Shown here: positions 26,925 to 40,300 of the stretch, one piece after another
Numbering within the stretch: the stretch's first letter is position 1
Layout of the letters: each line of letters starts with the position of its first letter
Source of the DNA: Medicago truncatula
Lineage: Eukaryota; Streptophyta; Magnoliopsida; Fabales; Fabaceae
NCBI RefSeq assembly: GCF_003473485.1
Contig: NC_053044.1
Coordinates: 28,958,091 to 29,022,090, forward strand
Length of the DNA: 64,000 bases
Direction of reading: 5' to 3'
Program-made: the position numbers and the translations under genes
The notes under the pieces: generated by a model
The model's database searches: none
Seen by the model: the letters and a program-made list of their open reading frames with translations, nothing else
What the model was told of the DNA's origin: nothing

Positions 26925-26936
26925 GCTCTGATACCA
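26925..26936 (-). other. Primer-binding site of the SIRE-type element (initiator tRNA-Met)
   Basis: The minus strand reads TGGTATCAGAGC two bases inside the LTR. This is complementary to the 3' end of plant initiator methionine tRNA, the usual primer of plant Ty1/copia elements, and it fixes the element's orientation. Confidence 0.9.
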
Positions 26937-26938
26937 AT

Positions 26939-28546
26939 TGAAGTAGCAATAAACGTCACAAGAAAGGGGGGGTTTGAATTGTGACCCTTTTAAAATTTAT
27001 TCCTGAAACTTAAATAAGTATATAAGCTCAAGAAAAATTCTTGGTTAGTGTTAAGTGAGTAATAATAAAATATTATAATATTAAGACCAGAGAACTCTGG
27101 ATAATGAAATAAATACAAGGACCAGAAAGTTCTGGAATAAAATACTGAAATAAATAAAGCAGTAAAGGACCAGAAAACTCTGGATATAGAACTGAAATAA
27201 ATAAAGCAGTAAAGGACCAGAAAACTCTGGATATATATAACTGAAATAAATAAAGCGATAAAAGACCAGAGAACTCTGGAGATATTAAGAATAAAATAAA
27301 TAGGACCAGAAAGTTCTGGATAATTATTAAGTAGTAGGTTAATTATTTAGTTTTAGTTTAAGGACCAGAGCACTCTGGAAAATTAATATAGTTAGTTATA
27401 GGTTATATGTGACGGCCAGAAATTAAGAGATGAGAGAAGAGAGAACACAAGAGAATTTATCCTGGTTCGCCTAACCGGCTACGTCCAGTCCCCACACTAC
27501 GTGTGAGATTATCCACTATAGTATCCTGCTATGAGAAACTTCTTAATAGCACTATAATATGTTGATCACACCAGATCAGTCCGTTACACTCTGTATTATC
27601 AACCTCAGCAGGCTTCTACGATTCTTGATCACACAAGAAAAGTTCTATCTCAAACTATTAAGCCCAATAGACTTGAGATCTAAATACACTTTGTGTTTGT
27701 AAGAGAGTTTATGTTGTGGATCCTATTTTCTCAACACTTGTATGAGATTATGATAAAACAAACTTAAAAGATTATGATCCAAATCTAGTGAAAGAGTAGA
27801 AGTTTGTTTGTTTGTTGTAGTTGAAGAGCTTGTGAATATTCTGATTGATATTCACGTGAGAGAGATTTTATTTTGCTTTGAGAGAGTATGATAATCTTGT
27901 TTGTAAGCTCTTGAGAATTAACAAGGATGTGTGCTTGTATTTATAGAAGCCTTTGTCTTGAAGCTTGACAGACAAATACAGCTGTGTTGTCCTTTCCAAA
28001 AACAGCCCATATGCTTGTGTTTTTGTAGCTTGGCGCGCAAGGATACTCAAAAAGGAAACCTTTGTGAGTTGCAGAATGTTCTTCAGACATTCTTTGAGTT
28101 CCAGCTGTTTGGGAAAGAGTACATACACGTGACTGTAGGCCAGCTGTGATATGGTGGCATTAGGATGACATCCTTATCTTGTTGTACCTTTACCAGAACA
28201 TTCTTTAGAACGTTCTTCTTGTGTAGGCTTAGATTCTTTCTTCTTTCTTCTAAGACTCACGTGAGCCTTTGAATATTCCTTTTGTTGCAAAAGTTTTTTT
28301 TATCCTCTTTTGGTGAGACAAAGGGAATATTGTATTCTTCCTTTCAATGATGTAGCAGAAAGTATATGTGTGTCTTTTTGCTCTTTTGCTTTGATGAGAT
28401 TATTTATAAGCTTAGAATGTTCTTCTCTTTAACAAGAACATTCTTCATGAAACATTTCTCACAAAACATATTAGTAGATAACAAGTTAAAAACTATAGAA
28501 TGTTTGTGATCTTCAAAACATCAAATAATGAATTTTGTTCTCAACA
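26939..28546 (-). repeat. LTR of the SIRE-type element (5' LTR by element orientation)
   Basis: The 1608-bp partner of 17283–18889 differs from it at only about ten sites. It is bordered on the left by the primer-binding site and on the right by the target duplication GTATC, after which LTP unit 7 resumes without loss. Confidence 0.95.
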
Positions 28547-30139
28547 GTATCTCCTAGTTTAAAGAAATCACGAACCTATATATAATTAGAATGATGAAAT
28601 ATCAACGAGACAAGGCAATATTTCTTAATATTAGATCAATTCAACAAGTTAAAATAACGTTTAACACATATTCGTGATCGACATAATTAGACTTGAAAGG
28701 GTCTTTAAACCAGACGTCGGTGATGCAGAAATTAACATGACAACCAACGTTTTAAGCAATACAACTACCCACCACCTCATAGATGGCGGTGGCTGCAGAA
28801 TACTGTATAAGACGGAGGACCAACCCTTGAAAGGTTTCAAAAAATCCATTGTTCCTAGATCCGAAAGATTGGAAGAAGGGTAAATATTAGGAGTTGAAAG
28901 AGAGCCACTTGGGGCGGTGAAAGGCCACATGAGGTATTCAAGCTGATTGCCACCTACGGACGAGTGGAGGTGGTGCGACGGTGACGCAAGCACACCACCC
29001 ACATAAGAATCTACATGTTTGTGGAGATCTTTTGGATGTTGGGGAGAATAAGAAGGGTGGTTTTTGGTGTGATACGGCGGTGGGTAAGGATGGAGAGAAA
29101 GAAGAGAGAGAAGAGAGAAGTGATTAATGATCTTTCAAAACACGCATACCATGAGAAACATTTGAGTTAAGTATTTGACCAATAGGAATTTAATGATCTT
29201 GTTCACTAATTTCTTATATAACAATATCACGTAGAGAACGATTTTTTTTTTTGTTTGAAATTGAAATATACATGGTTTGAGTTTTTTTAATTATGGAAAA
29301 TAATAACACATGAGGAGTTAGCTCAACAATAAGAACTTATTTTTATAGCCTTAAAGGCCGAAGTTTAAACCCCATATACGAAAACTTTAAATGGATGTTA
29401 CAACCACCATTATAGACCCTTTCAAAAGAAACCCACCACTATAGACAATACTTACCCAAATTAAATTTTTAAAAGAAAATAAAAAAATTAGTTTTATTAA
29501 AATTTATAGATAGAATTGTAAAATTTCTATAAATTTCATCCTATTAAAAAAAATATTTTATTTTTAAAAATATATTTAATTGGAATTATATTTTTATAAA
29601 AGTAGTACATTTTCTATTTTATAGTACTTTAAAAACTATTAATCTTTACATGATGAGAAACTAAAAAAAATACAACGCAAAGATTATAATATTAACTAAC
29701 AATATCCTTTCAGATAACCGAACAATGAGTTAATAAGAGATATCGCAATCCGTCTATCTTCGATGATTAAATGATATACTATATCTAACAAGATTAACAT
29801 GACAAAACGTGGGAACAGAATAAAAAAAAAAACTACTTTAAAAAGAATTTCGAGTACATTATTTTCTTACAATTTTTTATAGTTAGAATTGATTGTCTTT
29901 ATTATAAGTTTGACCAAGAAAATTGAAGGTCAAAACATTTCCCTTTTATATAAGAATAATAAGGAATAAAATATGAAATCAATAACAAGACTTTTTTAAC
30001 ATTAAAAATAAACAAAAAATTTAAAGAGTTACTAAAAATATCGTAACAGGTTTTGCATATAAATTAAGGCATACTTGCAGAGACCAGTCATTCTAAACAT
30101 CCACAAAAACATCATACACATACAAATATTTAAATTAAA

Positions 30140-30689
30140 ATGTTGAGGAAGAAAATTATATCTTTTTCTATGGTTGTGATGGTTTTAGGCATGCTAGTAG
30201 CAACATTAGATGCACGCCAAATTGATGACGTGAGCTGCCCTTCGGCTCTTTTTTCCTTGTTGCCATGTCTGCCTTTTTTGCAGGGAGTTGGCCCTGCTAC
30301 ACCAACTAGTTATTGTTGTGCAGGAATAACTGATTTAAATCAAAAGGCTAACACCACTCAGATTCGGAGGGATGTGTGCAATTGTCTCAAACCGGCTGCA
30401 TCAAGATTCGGAGTTAACCCAGATAGATCAAAACAACTACCAACTCTTTGCAACATTACACTCAATGTTCCTTTTGATCCAAGCGTCGATTGCAACACGT
30501 AAGTTTTTCTTTCAAACTCGCACATATGCATACCTTGTTTTTTAAATGGAACGAGGTAAAACGGTGAATTCCTTATAATCTAACCTTACATCTCTCCATG
30601 AAACGCACAAAGCCTGATTATTATTTAATTTCTAGAACATTTTTATTTTGGTCTAATTTTTTTATTCTTTTTTGTGCAGGGTTCAATGA
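30140..30689 (+). CDS. Type I nsLTP, array copy 7
   Basis: Exons are 30140–30498 and 30680–30689, 122 residues. The only difference from the consensus is Phe for Leu at residue 9 in the signal peptide, shared with copy 8. It is the first gene right of the SIRE-type element; its promoter region and the upstream GC-richer island are complete because the insertion lies about 1.6 kb upstream. The mature protein matches copies 1, 3 and 8. Confidence 0.92.
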
Positions 30690-33022
30690 TTTGACAAAAT
30701 GGGACTTGAAGACCATAAAGAAACATTGAAGATTTACCAAGATAACAATAATTGTATCCATAAGAAAATTGAAAAATTGTACCAACCATTTAATGTTGGT
30801 TAACTTTTCTAAGTTTTATTATTAATTGGAAAAAAATTATTACAACTTGTTTCATTGTTTTTAAGTTTAATATGATGTTTTAGAGATTAAATCGTAAAGA
30901 AAAAAACTACGAACATATAATTACATATATTTCATAAACTTGAATGATAAAAATTCAAATAAAAAATATTAAAATAATATTTACACTACCTATATCAAGA
31001 GTTTTTACATTATCAATGAATCCAATTTATTACATCATTAAAAATATTTGCCTTTAATCATACTTACTACTAAAGTCACATATATGATTTCTATCTGATT
31101 GGTTGACAATCTTAAACTTTATACACGGATAGTGTATCAAATTAAGCTCTAATGATTAAAAGTTTTTTATTTTTTGACAAGTGATTAAAAGTTCTTGTTT
31201 AGTAGATTTTACATAAATAACCTTAACGAAAATTATTATTTTTCTAACTCTTTATCATGTTATTTTATTTTAACATTTTATGAGACTTAAAATATAGGTC
31301 AAGTTGTCTTACCAAACAACAGGGACATAAATATTTAAATCATCCATATGTTATAGATATGATCATTAAGATAACATAACATTGATATATGTCAGATTAT
31401 AAATTGAAATTTCAAACCATTACCAAAGGTATCTCCTAGTTTAAAGAAATCACGAACCTATATATAATTAGAATGATGAAATATCAACGAGACAAGACAA
31501 TATTTCTTAATATTAGATCAATTCAACAAGTTAAAATAACGTTTAACACATATTCGTGATCGACATAATTAGACTTGAAAGGGTCTTTAAACCAGACGTC
31601 GGTGATGCAGAAATTAACATGACAACCAACGTTTTAAGCAACACAACTACCCACCACCTCATAGATGGCGGTGGCTGCAGAATATTGTATAAGACGGAGG
31701 ACCAACCCTTGAAAGGTTTCAAAAAATCCATTGTTCCTAGATCCGAAAGATTGGAAGAAGGGTAAATATTAGGAGTTGAAAGAGAGCCACTTGGTGCGGT
31801 GAAAGGCCACATGAGGTATTCAAGCTGATTGCCACCTACGGACGAGTGGAGGTGGTGCGACGGTGACGCAAGCACACCACCCACATAAGAATCTACATGT
31901 TTGTGGAGATCTTTTCGATGTTGGGGAGAATAAGAAGGGTGGTTTTTGGTGTGATACGGCGGTGGGTAAGGATGGAGAGAAAGAAGAGAGAGAAGAGAGA
32001 AGTGATTAATGATCTTTCAAAATACGCATACCATGAGAAACATTTGAGTTAAGTATTTGACCAATAGGAATTTAATGATCTTGTTCACTAATTTCTTATA
32101 TAACAACATCACGTAGAGAACGATTTTTTATTTGTTTGAAATTGAAATATACATGGTTTGAGTTTTTTTAATTATGGAAAATAATAACACATGAGGAGTT
32201 AGCTCAACAATAAGAACTTATTTTTATAGCCTTAAAGGTCGAAGTTTAAACCCCATATACGAAAACTTTATATGGATGTTACAACCACCATTATAGACCC
32301 TTTCAAAAGAAACCCACCACTATAGACAATACTTACCCAAATTAAATTTTTAAAAGAAAATAAAAAAATTAGTTTTATTAAAATTTATAGATAGAATTGT
32401 AAAATTTCTATAAATTTCATCCTATTAAAAAAAATATTTTATTTTTAAAAATATATTTAATTGGAATTATATTTTTATAAAAGTAGTACATTTTCTATTT
32501 TATAGTACTTTAAAAACTATTAATCTTTACATGATGAGAAACTAAAAAAAATACAACGCAAAGATTATAATATTAACTAACAATATCCTTTCAGATAACC
32601 GAACAATGAGTTAATAAGAGATATCGCAATCCGTCTATCTTCGATGATTAAATGATATACTATATCTAACAAGATTAACATGACAAAACGTGGGAACATA
32701 ATAAAAAAAAAAAAACTACTTTGAAAAGAATTTCGAGTACATTATTTTCTTACAATTTTTTATAGTTAGAATTGATTGTCTTTATTATAAGTTTGACCAA
32801 GAAAATTGAAGGTCAAAACATTTCCCTTTTATATAAGAATAATAAGGAATAAATTATGAAATCAATAACAAGACTTTTTTAACATTAAAAATAAACAAAA
32901 AATTTAAAGAGTTACTAAAAATATCGTAACAGGTTTTGCATATAAATTAAGGCATACTTGCAGAGACCAGTCATTCTAAACATCCACAAAAACATCATAC
33001 ACATACAAATATTTAAATTAAA

Positions 33023-33572
33023 ATGTTGAGGAAGAAAATTATATCTTTTTCTATGGTTGTGATGGTTTTAGGCATGCTAGTAGCAACATTAGATGCACGC
33101 CAAATTGATGACGTGAGCTGCCCTTCGGCTCTTTTTTCCTTGTTGCCATGTCTGCCTTTTTTGCAGGGAGTTGGCCCTGCTACACCAACTAGTTATTGTT
33201 GTGCAGGAATAACTGATTTAAATCAAAAGGCTAACACCACTCAGATTCGGAGGGATGTGTGCAATTGTCTCAAACCGGCTGCATCAAGATTCGGAGTTAA
33301 CCCAGATAGATCAAAACAACTACCAACTCTTTGCAACATTACTCTCAATGTTCCTTTTGATCCAAGCGTCGATTGCAACACGTAAGTTTTTCTTTCAAAC
33401 TCGCACATATGCATACCTTGTTTTTTAAATGGAACGAGGTAAAACGGTGAATTCCTTATAATCTAACCTTACATCTCTCCATGAAACGCACAAAACCTGA
33501 TTATTATTTAATTTCTAGAACATTTTTATTTTGGTCTAATTTTTTTATTCTTTTTTGTGCAGGGTTCAATGA
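33023..33572 (+). CDS. Type I nsLTP, array copy 8
   Basis: Exons are 33023–33381 and 33563–33572, 122 residues, with the same protein as copy 7 including Phe9. Introns and flanks of 7 and 8 are also almost the same, which makes this pair one of the youngest duplications in the array. Signal peptide, eight cysteines and splice sites are intact. Confidence 0.92.
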
Positions 33573-35903
33573 TTTGACAAAATGGGACTTGAAGACCATA
33601 AAGAAACATTGAAGATTTACCAAGATAACAATAATTGTATCCATAAGAAAATTGAAAAATTGTACCAACCATTTAATGTTGGTTAACTTTTCTAAGTTTT
33701 ATTATTAATTGGAAAAAAATTATTACAACTTGTTTCATTGTTTTTAAGTTTAATATGATGTTTTAGAGATTAAATCGTAAAGAAAAAAACTACGAACATA
33801 TAATTACATATATTTCATAAACTTGAATGATAAAAATTCAAATAAAAAATATTAAAATAATATTTACACTACCTATATCAAGAGTTTTTACATTATCAAT
33901 GAATCCAATTTATTACATCATTAAAAATATTTGCCTTTAATCATACTTACTACTAAAGTCACATATATGATTTCTATCTGATTGGTTGACAATCTTAAAC
34001 TTTATACACGGATAGTGTATCAAATTAAGCTCTAATGATTAAAAGTTTTTTATTTTTTGACAAGTGATTAAAAGTTCTTGTTTAGTAGATTTTACATAAA
34101 TAACCTTAACGAAAATTATTATTTTTCTAACTCTTTATCATGTTATTTTATTTTAACATTTTATGAGACTTAAAATATAGGTCAAGTTGTCTTACCAAAC
34201 AACAGGGACATAAATATTTAAATCATCCATATGTTATAGATATGATCATTAAGATAACATAACATTGATATATGTCAGATTATAAATTGAAATTTCAAAC
34301 CATTACCAAAGGTATCTCCTAGTTTAAAGAAATCACGAACCTATATATAATTAGAATGATGAAATATCAACGAGACAAGACAATATTTCTTAATATTAGA
34401 TCAATTCAACAAGTTAAAATAACGTTTAACACATATTCGTGATCGACATAATTAGACTTGAAAGGGTCTTTAAACCAGACGTCGGTGATGCAGAAATTAA
34501 CATGACAACCAACGTTTTAAGCAATACAACTACCCACCACCTCATAGATGGCGGTGGCTGCAAAATACTGTATAAGACGGAGGACCAACCCTTGAAAGGT
34601 TTCAAAAATTCCATTGTTCCTAGATCCGAAAGATTGGAAGAAGGGTAAATATTAGGAGTTGAAAGAGAGCCACTTGGGGCGGTGAAAGGCCACATGAGGT
34701 ATTCAAGCTGATTGCCACCTACGGACGAGTGGAGGTGGTGCGACGGTGACGCAAGCACACCACCCACATAAGAATCTACATGTTTGTGGAGATCGTTTGG
34801 ATGTTGAGGAGAATAAGAAGGGTGGTTTTTGGTGTGATACGGCGGTGGGTAAGGATGGAGAGAAAGAAGAGAGAGAAGAGAGAAGTGATTAATGATCTTT
34901 CAAAACACGCATACCATGAGAAACATTTGAGTTAAGTATTTGACCAATAGGAATTTAATGATCTTGTTCACTAATTTCTTATATAACAACATCACGTAGA
35001 GAACGATTTTTTATTTGTTTGAAATTGAAATATACATGGTTTGAGTTTTTTTAATTATGGAAAATAATAACACATGAGGAGTTAGCTCAACAATAAGAAC
35101 TTATTTTTATAGCCTTAAAGGCCGAAGTTTAAACCCCATATACGAAAACTTTAAATGGATGTTACAACCACCATTATAGACCCTTTCAAAAGAAACCCAC
35201 CACTATAGACAATACTTACCCAAATTAAATTTTTAAAAGAAAATAAAAAAAATTAGTTTTATTAAAATTTATAGATAGAATTGTAAAATTTCTATAAATT
35301 TCATCCTATTAAAAAATATTTTATTTTTAAAAATATATTTAATTGGAATTATATTTTTATAAAAGTAGTACATTTTCTATTTTATAGTACTTTAAAAACT
35401 ATTAATCTTTACATGATGAGAAACTAAAAAAAATACAACGCAAAGATTATAATATTAACTAACAATATCCTTTCAGATAACCGAACAATGAGTTAATAAG
35501 AGATATCGCAATCCGTCTATCTTCGATGATTAAATGATATACTATATCTAACAAGATTAACATGACAAAACGTGGGAACATAATAAAAAAAAAAAACTAC
35601 TTTGAAAAGAATTTCGAGTACATTATTTTCTTACAATTTTTTATAGTTAGAATTGATTGTCTTTATTATAAGTTTGACCAAGAAAATTGAAGGTCAAAAC
35701 ATTTCCCTTTTATATAAGAATAATAAGGAATAAAATATGAAATCAATAACAAGACTTTTTTAACATTAAAAATAAACAAAAAATTTAAAGAGTTACTAAA
35801 AATATCGTAACAGGTTTTGCATATAAATTAAGGCATACTTGCAGAGACCAGTCATTCTAAACATCCACAAAAACATCATACACATACAAATATTTAAATT
35901 AAA

Positions 35904-36450
35904 ATGTTGAGGAAGAAAATTATATCTCTATGGTTGTGATGGTTTTAGGCATGCTAGTAGCAACATTAGATGCACGCCAAATTGATGACGTGAGCTGCCC
36001 TTCGGCTCTTTTTTCCTTGTTGCCATGTCTGCCTTTTTGGCAGGGAGTTGGCCCTGCTACACCAACTAGTTATTGTTGTGCAGGAATAACTGATTTAAAT
36101 CAAAAGGCTAACACCACTCAGATTCGGAGGGATGTGTGCAATTGTCTCAAACCGGCTGCATCAAGATTCGGAGTTAACCCAGATAGATCAAAACAACTAC
36201 CAACTCTTTGCAACATTACTCTCAATGTTCCTTTTGATCCAACCGTCGATTGCAACACGTAATTTTTTCTTTCAAACTCGCACATATGCATACCTTGTTT
36301 TTTAAATGGAACGAGGTAAAACGGTGAATTCCTTATAATCTAACCTTACATCTCTCCATGAAACGCACAAAACCTGATTATTATTTAATTTCTAGAACAT
36401 TTTTATTTTGGTCTAATTTTTTTTATCCATTTTTGTGCAGGGTTCAATGA
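35904..36450 (+). pseudogene. nsLTP array copy 9, signal-peptide frameshift; possibly still used from an internal ATG
   Basis: The array start codon is at 35904, but a 4-bp loss (TTTC within the TCTCTTTCTATGG of other copies) shifts the frame, and reading stops after eleven codons. An ATG at 35930, matching Met11 of the other copies, opens a 110-codon frame with all eight cysteines. Its N-end is hydrophobic but lacks the Arg-Lys-Lys basic end, so secretion is doubtful. Exon 1 would end at 36258 and exon 2 is 36441–36450. The donor is GTAATT rather than GTAAGT, which should splice less well; without splicing the protein would simply end after Asn-Thr. Trp replaces Leu47 and Thr replaces Ser115. 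A Tork-type element lies about 200 bp downstream. Most likely a decaying copy. Confidence 0.75.
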
Positions 36451-36652
36451 TTTGACAAAATGGGACTTGAAGACCATAAAGAAACATTGAAGATTTACCA
36501 AGATAACAATAATTGTATCCATAAGAAAATTGAAAAATTGTACCAACCATTTAATGTTGGTTAACTTTTCTAAGTTTTATTATTAATTGAAAAAAATTAT
36601 TACAACTTGTTTCATTGTTTTTAAGTTTAATATGATGTTTTAGAGATTAAAT

Positions 36653-37318
36653 TGTGAGAGTTAACTTAAAATCAGAAATTTGGAGAATCGTTCCACGATG
36701 GAGAAGCATCGCGCCACGATTATTGAAGCAAGATTACTGGGAAGCTACTGGAAATTTCGTGCCACGATGGTCGCGCTGAAGATAAAAATAAAACGTATTT
36801 TTCAGTTAGATTTGTTTCAGTTTTTTAAGGGTTTACTTTCCACTGTAAATATAAGCCTTGTATCAGATGATAAAGTGTGTAGAAAAATAGGGTTTGGAAA
36901 CCAACATTCAAACTAGGGTTTATAGAGAATTTCTCTTGGCAACAACTCTAGGGTTGGGATTGTTTTGATTCACCTTGAACAAAACACTATTAGGATTGAG
37001 TCTCTTGGTCACGGGAAGAGGCTGGGACTTGGGTAGAATTAGGTTTGAAGACTGATTCTTGTTACTCAATTTCTCTTTGTAAAGAAACTCATATCATTAT
37101 AGTGGATCGAAGAGCTGCTCTCCCCCCCAAACTAAGTCATCATTAGACCGAACTGGGTAAACAAATATCTTGTGTTCTCTCTCTCTCTCTCTCTCTTCCT
37201 TTTATCTCTTACTGTTTTGTTTGGATTATTTGCTACCCGCTTGATTTGATTACTTGGTATTAATTTGCTCCACGCATCAAGTTTTTATTGGTGTGGTTTT
37301 CTCAACGAATTCACAACA
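36653..37318 (+). repeat. 5' LTR of the Tork-type element
   Basis: Starts TGTGAGAGTTAAC and ends TTCACAACA. A TATA-like AATATAAGCC lies near 36850, and a short CT tract at about 37177–37195. Small frames inside it have no coding meaning. Confidence 0.93.
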
Positions 37319-37320
37319 AT

Positions 37321-37338
37321 TGGCGCCCACCATGGGGC
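37321..37338 (+). other. Candidate primer-binding site of the Tork-type element
   Basis: TGGCGCCCACCATGGGGC begins two bases after the LTR. TGG is the required start, but this is not the initiator-Met sequence TGGTATCAGAGC that most plant Ty1/copia elements, including the SIRE-type one in this window, use. The matching tRNA cannot be named from the sequence alone. Confidence 0.65.
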
Positions 37339-37363
37339 AAAGGTCAAATCAATAACCAGGTAT

Positions 37364-40300
37364 CATGGGTTCAAAGTGGGATATTGAAAAGTTTACCGGT
37401 AGTAACGACTTCGGGTTGTGAAAGGTAAATATGAGAGCAATTCTAATTCAACAAAAGTGTGTTGAAGCATTGAAGGGAGAAGCACAGATGGCTGCACATC
37501 TGACACCTGCTGAGAAGACAAAGATGAATGATAAAGCGCTCAGCGCTATCATTCTGTGTCTTGGGGATAAGGTGTTGAGAGAAGTATCAAGAGAGGCTAC
37601 TGTTGTGTCTATGTGGAATAAGCTTGATTCATTATACATGACCAAGTCTTTGGCACATAGACAGTGTCTGAAACAATAACTCTACTTTTACCGAATGGTG
37701 GAGTCAAAACCTATAATGGAGCAACTGACGGAGTTCAATAAGATTATTGATGATTTGGCGAACATAGATGTTAATCTGGAAGACGAGGATAAAGCCTTAC
37801 ACCTACTGTGTGCTTTACCTAGGTCCTTTGAGAATTTCAAGGATACTATGCTTTATGGCAAAGAGGGCACTATCACTTTGGAGGAAGTTCAAGCAGCTTT
37901 GAGAACCAAAGAGTTAACCAAATTCAAAGAGTTGAAGGTTGATGATAGTGGAGAAGGCTTGAATGTCTCAAGGGGTAGAAGTCAGAACAGAGGAAAAGGG
38001 AAAGGCAAGAATTCCAGGTCAAAGTCTAGGTCGAAGGGTGATGGCAATAAAACACAGTACAAATGTTTTATTTGTCATAATCCAGGTCACTTCAAGAAGG
38101 ATTGTCCGGAGAGGAAGGATAATGGAGGTGGTAATCCATCCGTTCAGATTGCAAGTAAAGATGAGGGTTATAAGAGTGCTGGAGCACTAACTGTGACAAG
38201 TTGGGAACCTGAAAAGGGCTGGGTCTTGGACTCTGGGTGCTCTTATCACATCTGTCCGAGAAAGGAGTACTTTGAAACGTTAGAGCTAGGAGAAGGTGGA
38301 GTAGTTCGCCTTGGCAACAATAAAGCTTGTAAAATTCAAGGTATTGGTACTATCCGTCTCAAAATGTTTGATGATCGTGATTTCCTTTTGAAGGATGTGA
38401 GGTATATTCCTGAACTTAGGGGAAATTTAATATCCATAAGCATGTTTGATGGTCTAGGCTATTGCACTAGAATTGAACGTGGTGTGATGAGAATTTCTCA
38501 TGGTGCATTGGTTATAGCTAAAGGGTCTAAAATACATGGTTTATATATTTTAGAAGGTTCCACCGTAATAGCTCATGCATCGGTTGCTAGTGTTGACACT
38601 CTAGACGTAACTAAACTATGGCATTTGAGGTTAGGTCATGTCAGTGAAAGGGGTTTGGTTGAGCTAGCTAAGCAAGGTTTGCAAGGGAATGAAAAATTGA
38701 ACAAGCTAGATTTCTGTGATAACTACACATTAGGCAAACAACACAAGGTGAAGTTTGGAGTGGGTGTACATAAATCTAGTAGGCCTTTTGAGTATGTTCA
38801 TTCGGATCTTTGGGGTCCAGCATCAGTCAAGACTCATGGGGGAGGTTCATATTTCATGTCTATCATTGATGATTATTCTAGAAGAGTATGGGTTTACATT
38901 CTGAAGAATAAAAGTGATGCTTTTGAAAAATTCAAAGAATGGGATACACTTGTAGAAAATCAGATTGGAACTAAACTGAAAGTGTTGAGAACTGACAATG
39001 GCCTGGAGTTTGTTTCAGAGCAGTTTAATGAGTTTTGCAGGAAGAAAGGTATAAAGAGGCATAGAACCGTGGCATACACACCTCAACAGAATGGTCTTGC
39101 TGAAAGAATGAACAGGACTTTGTTGGAGCGTGTGAGGTGTATGCTGTTGGGAGCTGGATTGTCCAAGAGTTTCTGGGGAGAGGCTGTTAGTATTGCAGCA
39201 TATTTGATTAACAGATGTCCATCAACAGGGATAGATCTCAAGACACCTATGGAGGTTTGGAGTGGGAGACCGGTAGACTACTCTAACTTGAAAGTTTTCG
39301 GAGCTTTAGCGTTTGCTCATGTCAGACAAGACAAACTTGATGCTAGAACTGTGAAGTGTATTTTCATGGGTTATCCTGAAGGTGTGAAAGGTTACAAACT
39401 GTGGAAGATGGAACCTGGAGGATCAAAATTTATTATAAGCAGGGATGTTACTTTTGATGAGACCCGTATGGGGATGAAGTGCAAAGACCTGGATACAAGC
39501 TCGGAAACGGGGATAGAGAAAATTCAGTTTGAGGTGGAGCCTAACACTGATGAAAGGGAAGAGGAGGATCAGACTCCAGTACCTGATGAGAGTGAAGGCC
39601 AAGAGATAGTTAATCCTGACTATCAGCTAGCAAGAGATAGGGCAAGGAGACATATCAATCCACCTGATAGATACGGTTATGCTGACCTTATTTGTTATGC
39701 TTTGAATGCGGCTGAAGAATTGCAAGACTCGGAACCAAAGAACTTCAGGGAAGCATTAGAAAGCAATGAAAACAAGGACTGGCTGAAGGCAATGAATGAG
39801 GAAATGCTTTCATTGGAGAAGAACCAGACTTGGAAACTTGTTTCATTACCTAAGAATCAAAGGGTAGTGGGAAGCAAGTGGGTTGTTAAGAAGAAAGAAG
39901 GTATACCAGGGGTCGAAGCACCAAGGTATAAGGCAAGACTTGTAGCAAAGGGTTTTACTCAGGTGGAAGGGATTGATTACAATGAAATCTTTTCACCGGT
40001 GGTAAAACATTGTTCTATAAGGGTACTTATGGCGATTGTTAACATGTATGATCTTGAGTTAGAACAGATGGATGTGAAGACCGCATTTCTACATGGAGAG
40101 TTGGAAGAAACTATCTATATGCAACAACCAGAAGGTTTTGTATAAGACAATACAAAAGTGTGTTTGTTGAAGAAATCTTTGTATGGGTTGAAACAAAGTC
40201 CAAGGCAGTGGTATCGTCGGTTTGATGATTTCCTAGTAAAGGCTGGTTTTGTGAGAAGCAACTATGACAGTTGTGTTTACATGATGAGGAGGAATGAGAA

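Larger units (their letters stand above)
17283..28546 (-). mobile_element. SIRE/Maximus-type Ty1/copia LTR retrotransposon, young, coding part broken
   Basis: The 11,264-bp element reads on the minus strand. It has 1.6-kb LTRs (17283–18889 and 26939–28546), ends TG…CA, and a 5-bp target duplication GTATC at 17278–17282 and 28547–28551. The order is gag, protease, integrase, RT and RNase H, then a long extra ORF before the 3' LTR, which with the large size points to the SIRE/Maximus lineage. By eye the LTRs differ at about nine or ten sites in 1607, roughly 0.6%. That suggests insertion a few hundred thousand years ago, assuming a rate near 1e-8 per site per year. The gag–pol region is broken in about four or five places; the 3' ORF looks whole. 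The element sits exactly between LTP units 6 and 7, so it arrived after the array formed. Confidence 0.95.

Noticed and set aside
36680-36916. 78-codon ORF, and its partner at 41421–41639
   Set aside because: Both lie wholly inside the LTRs of the Tork-type element and are present only because the LTRs are repeated.
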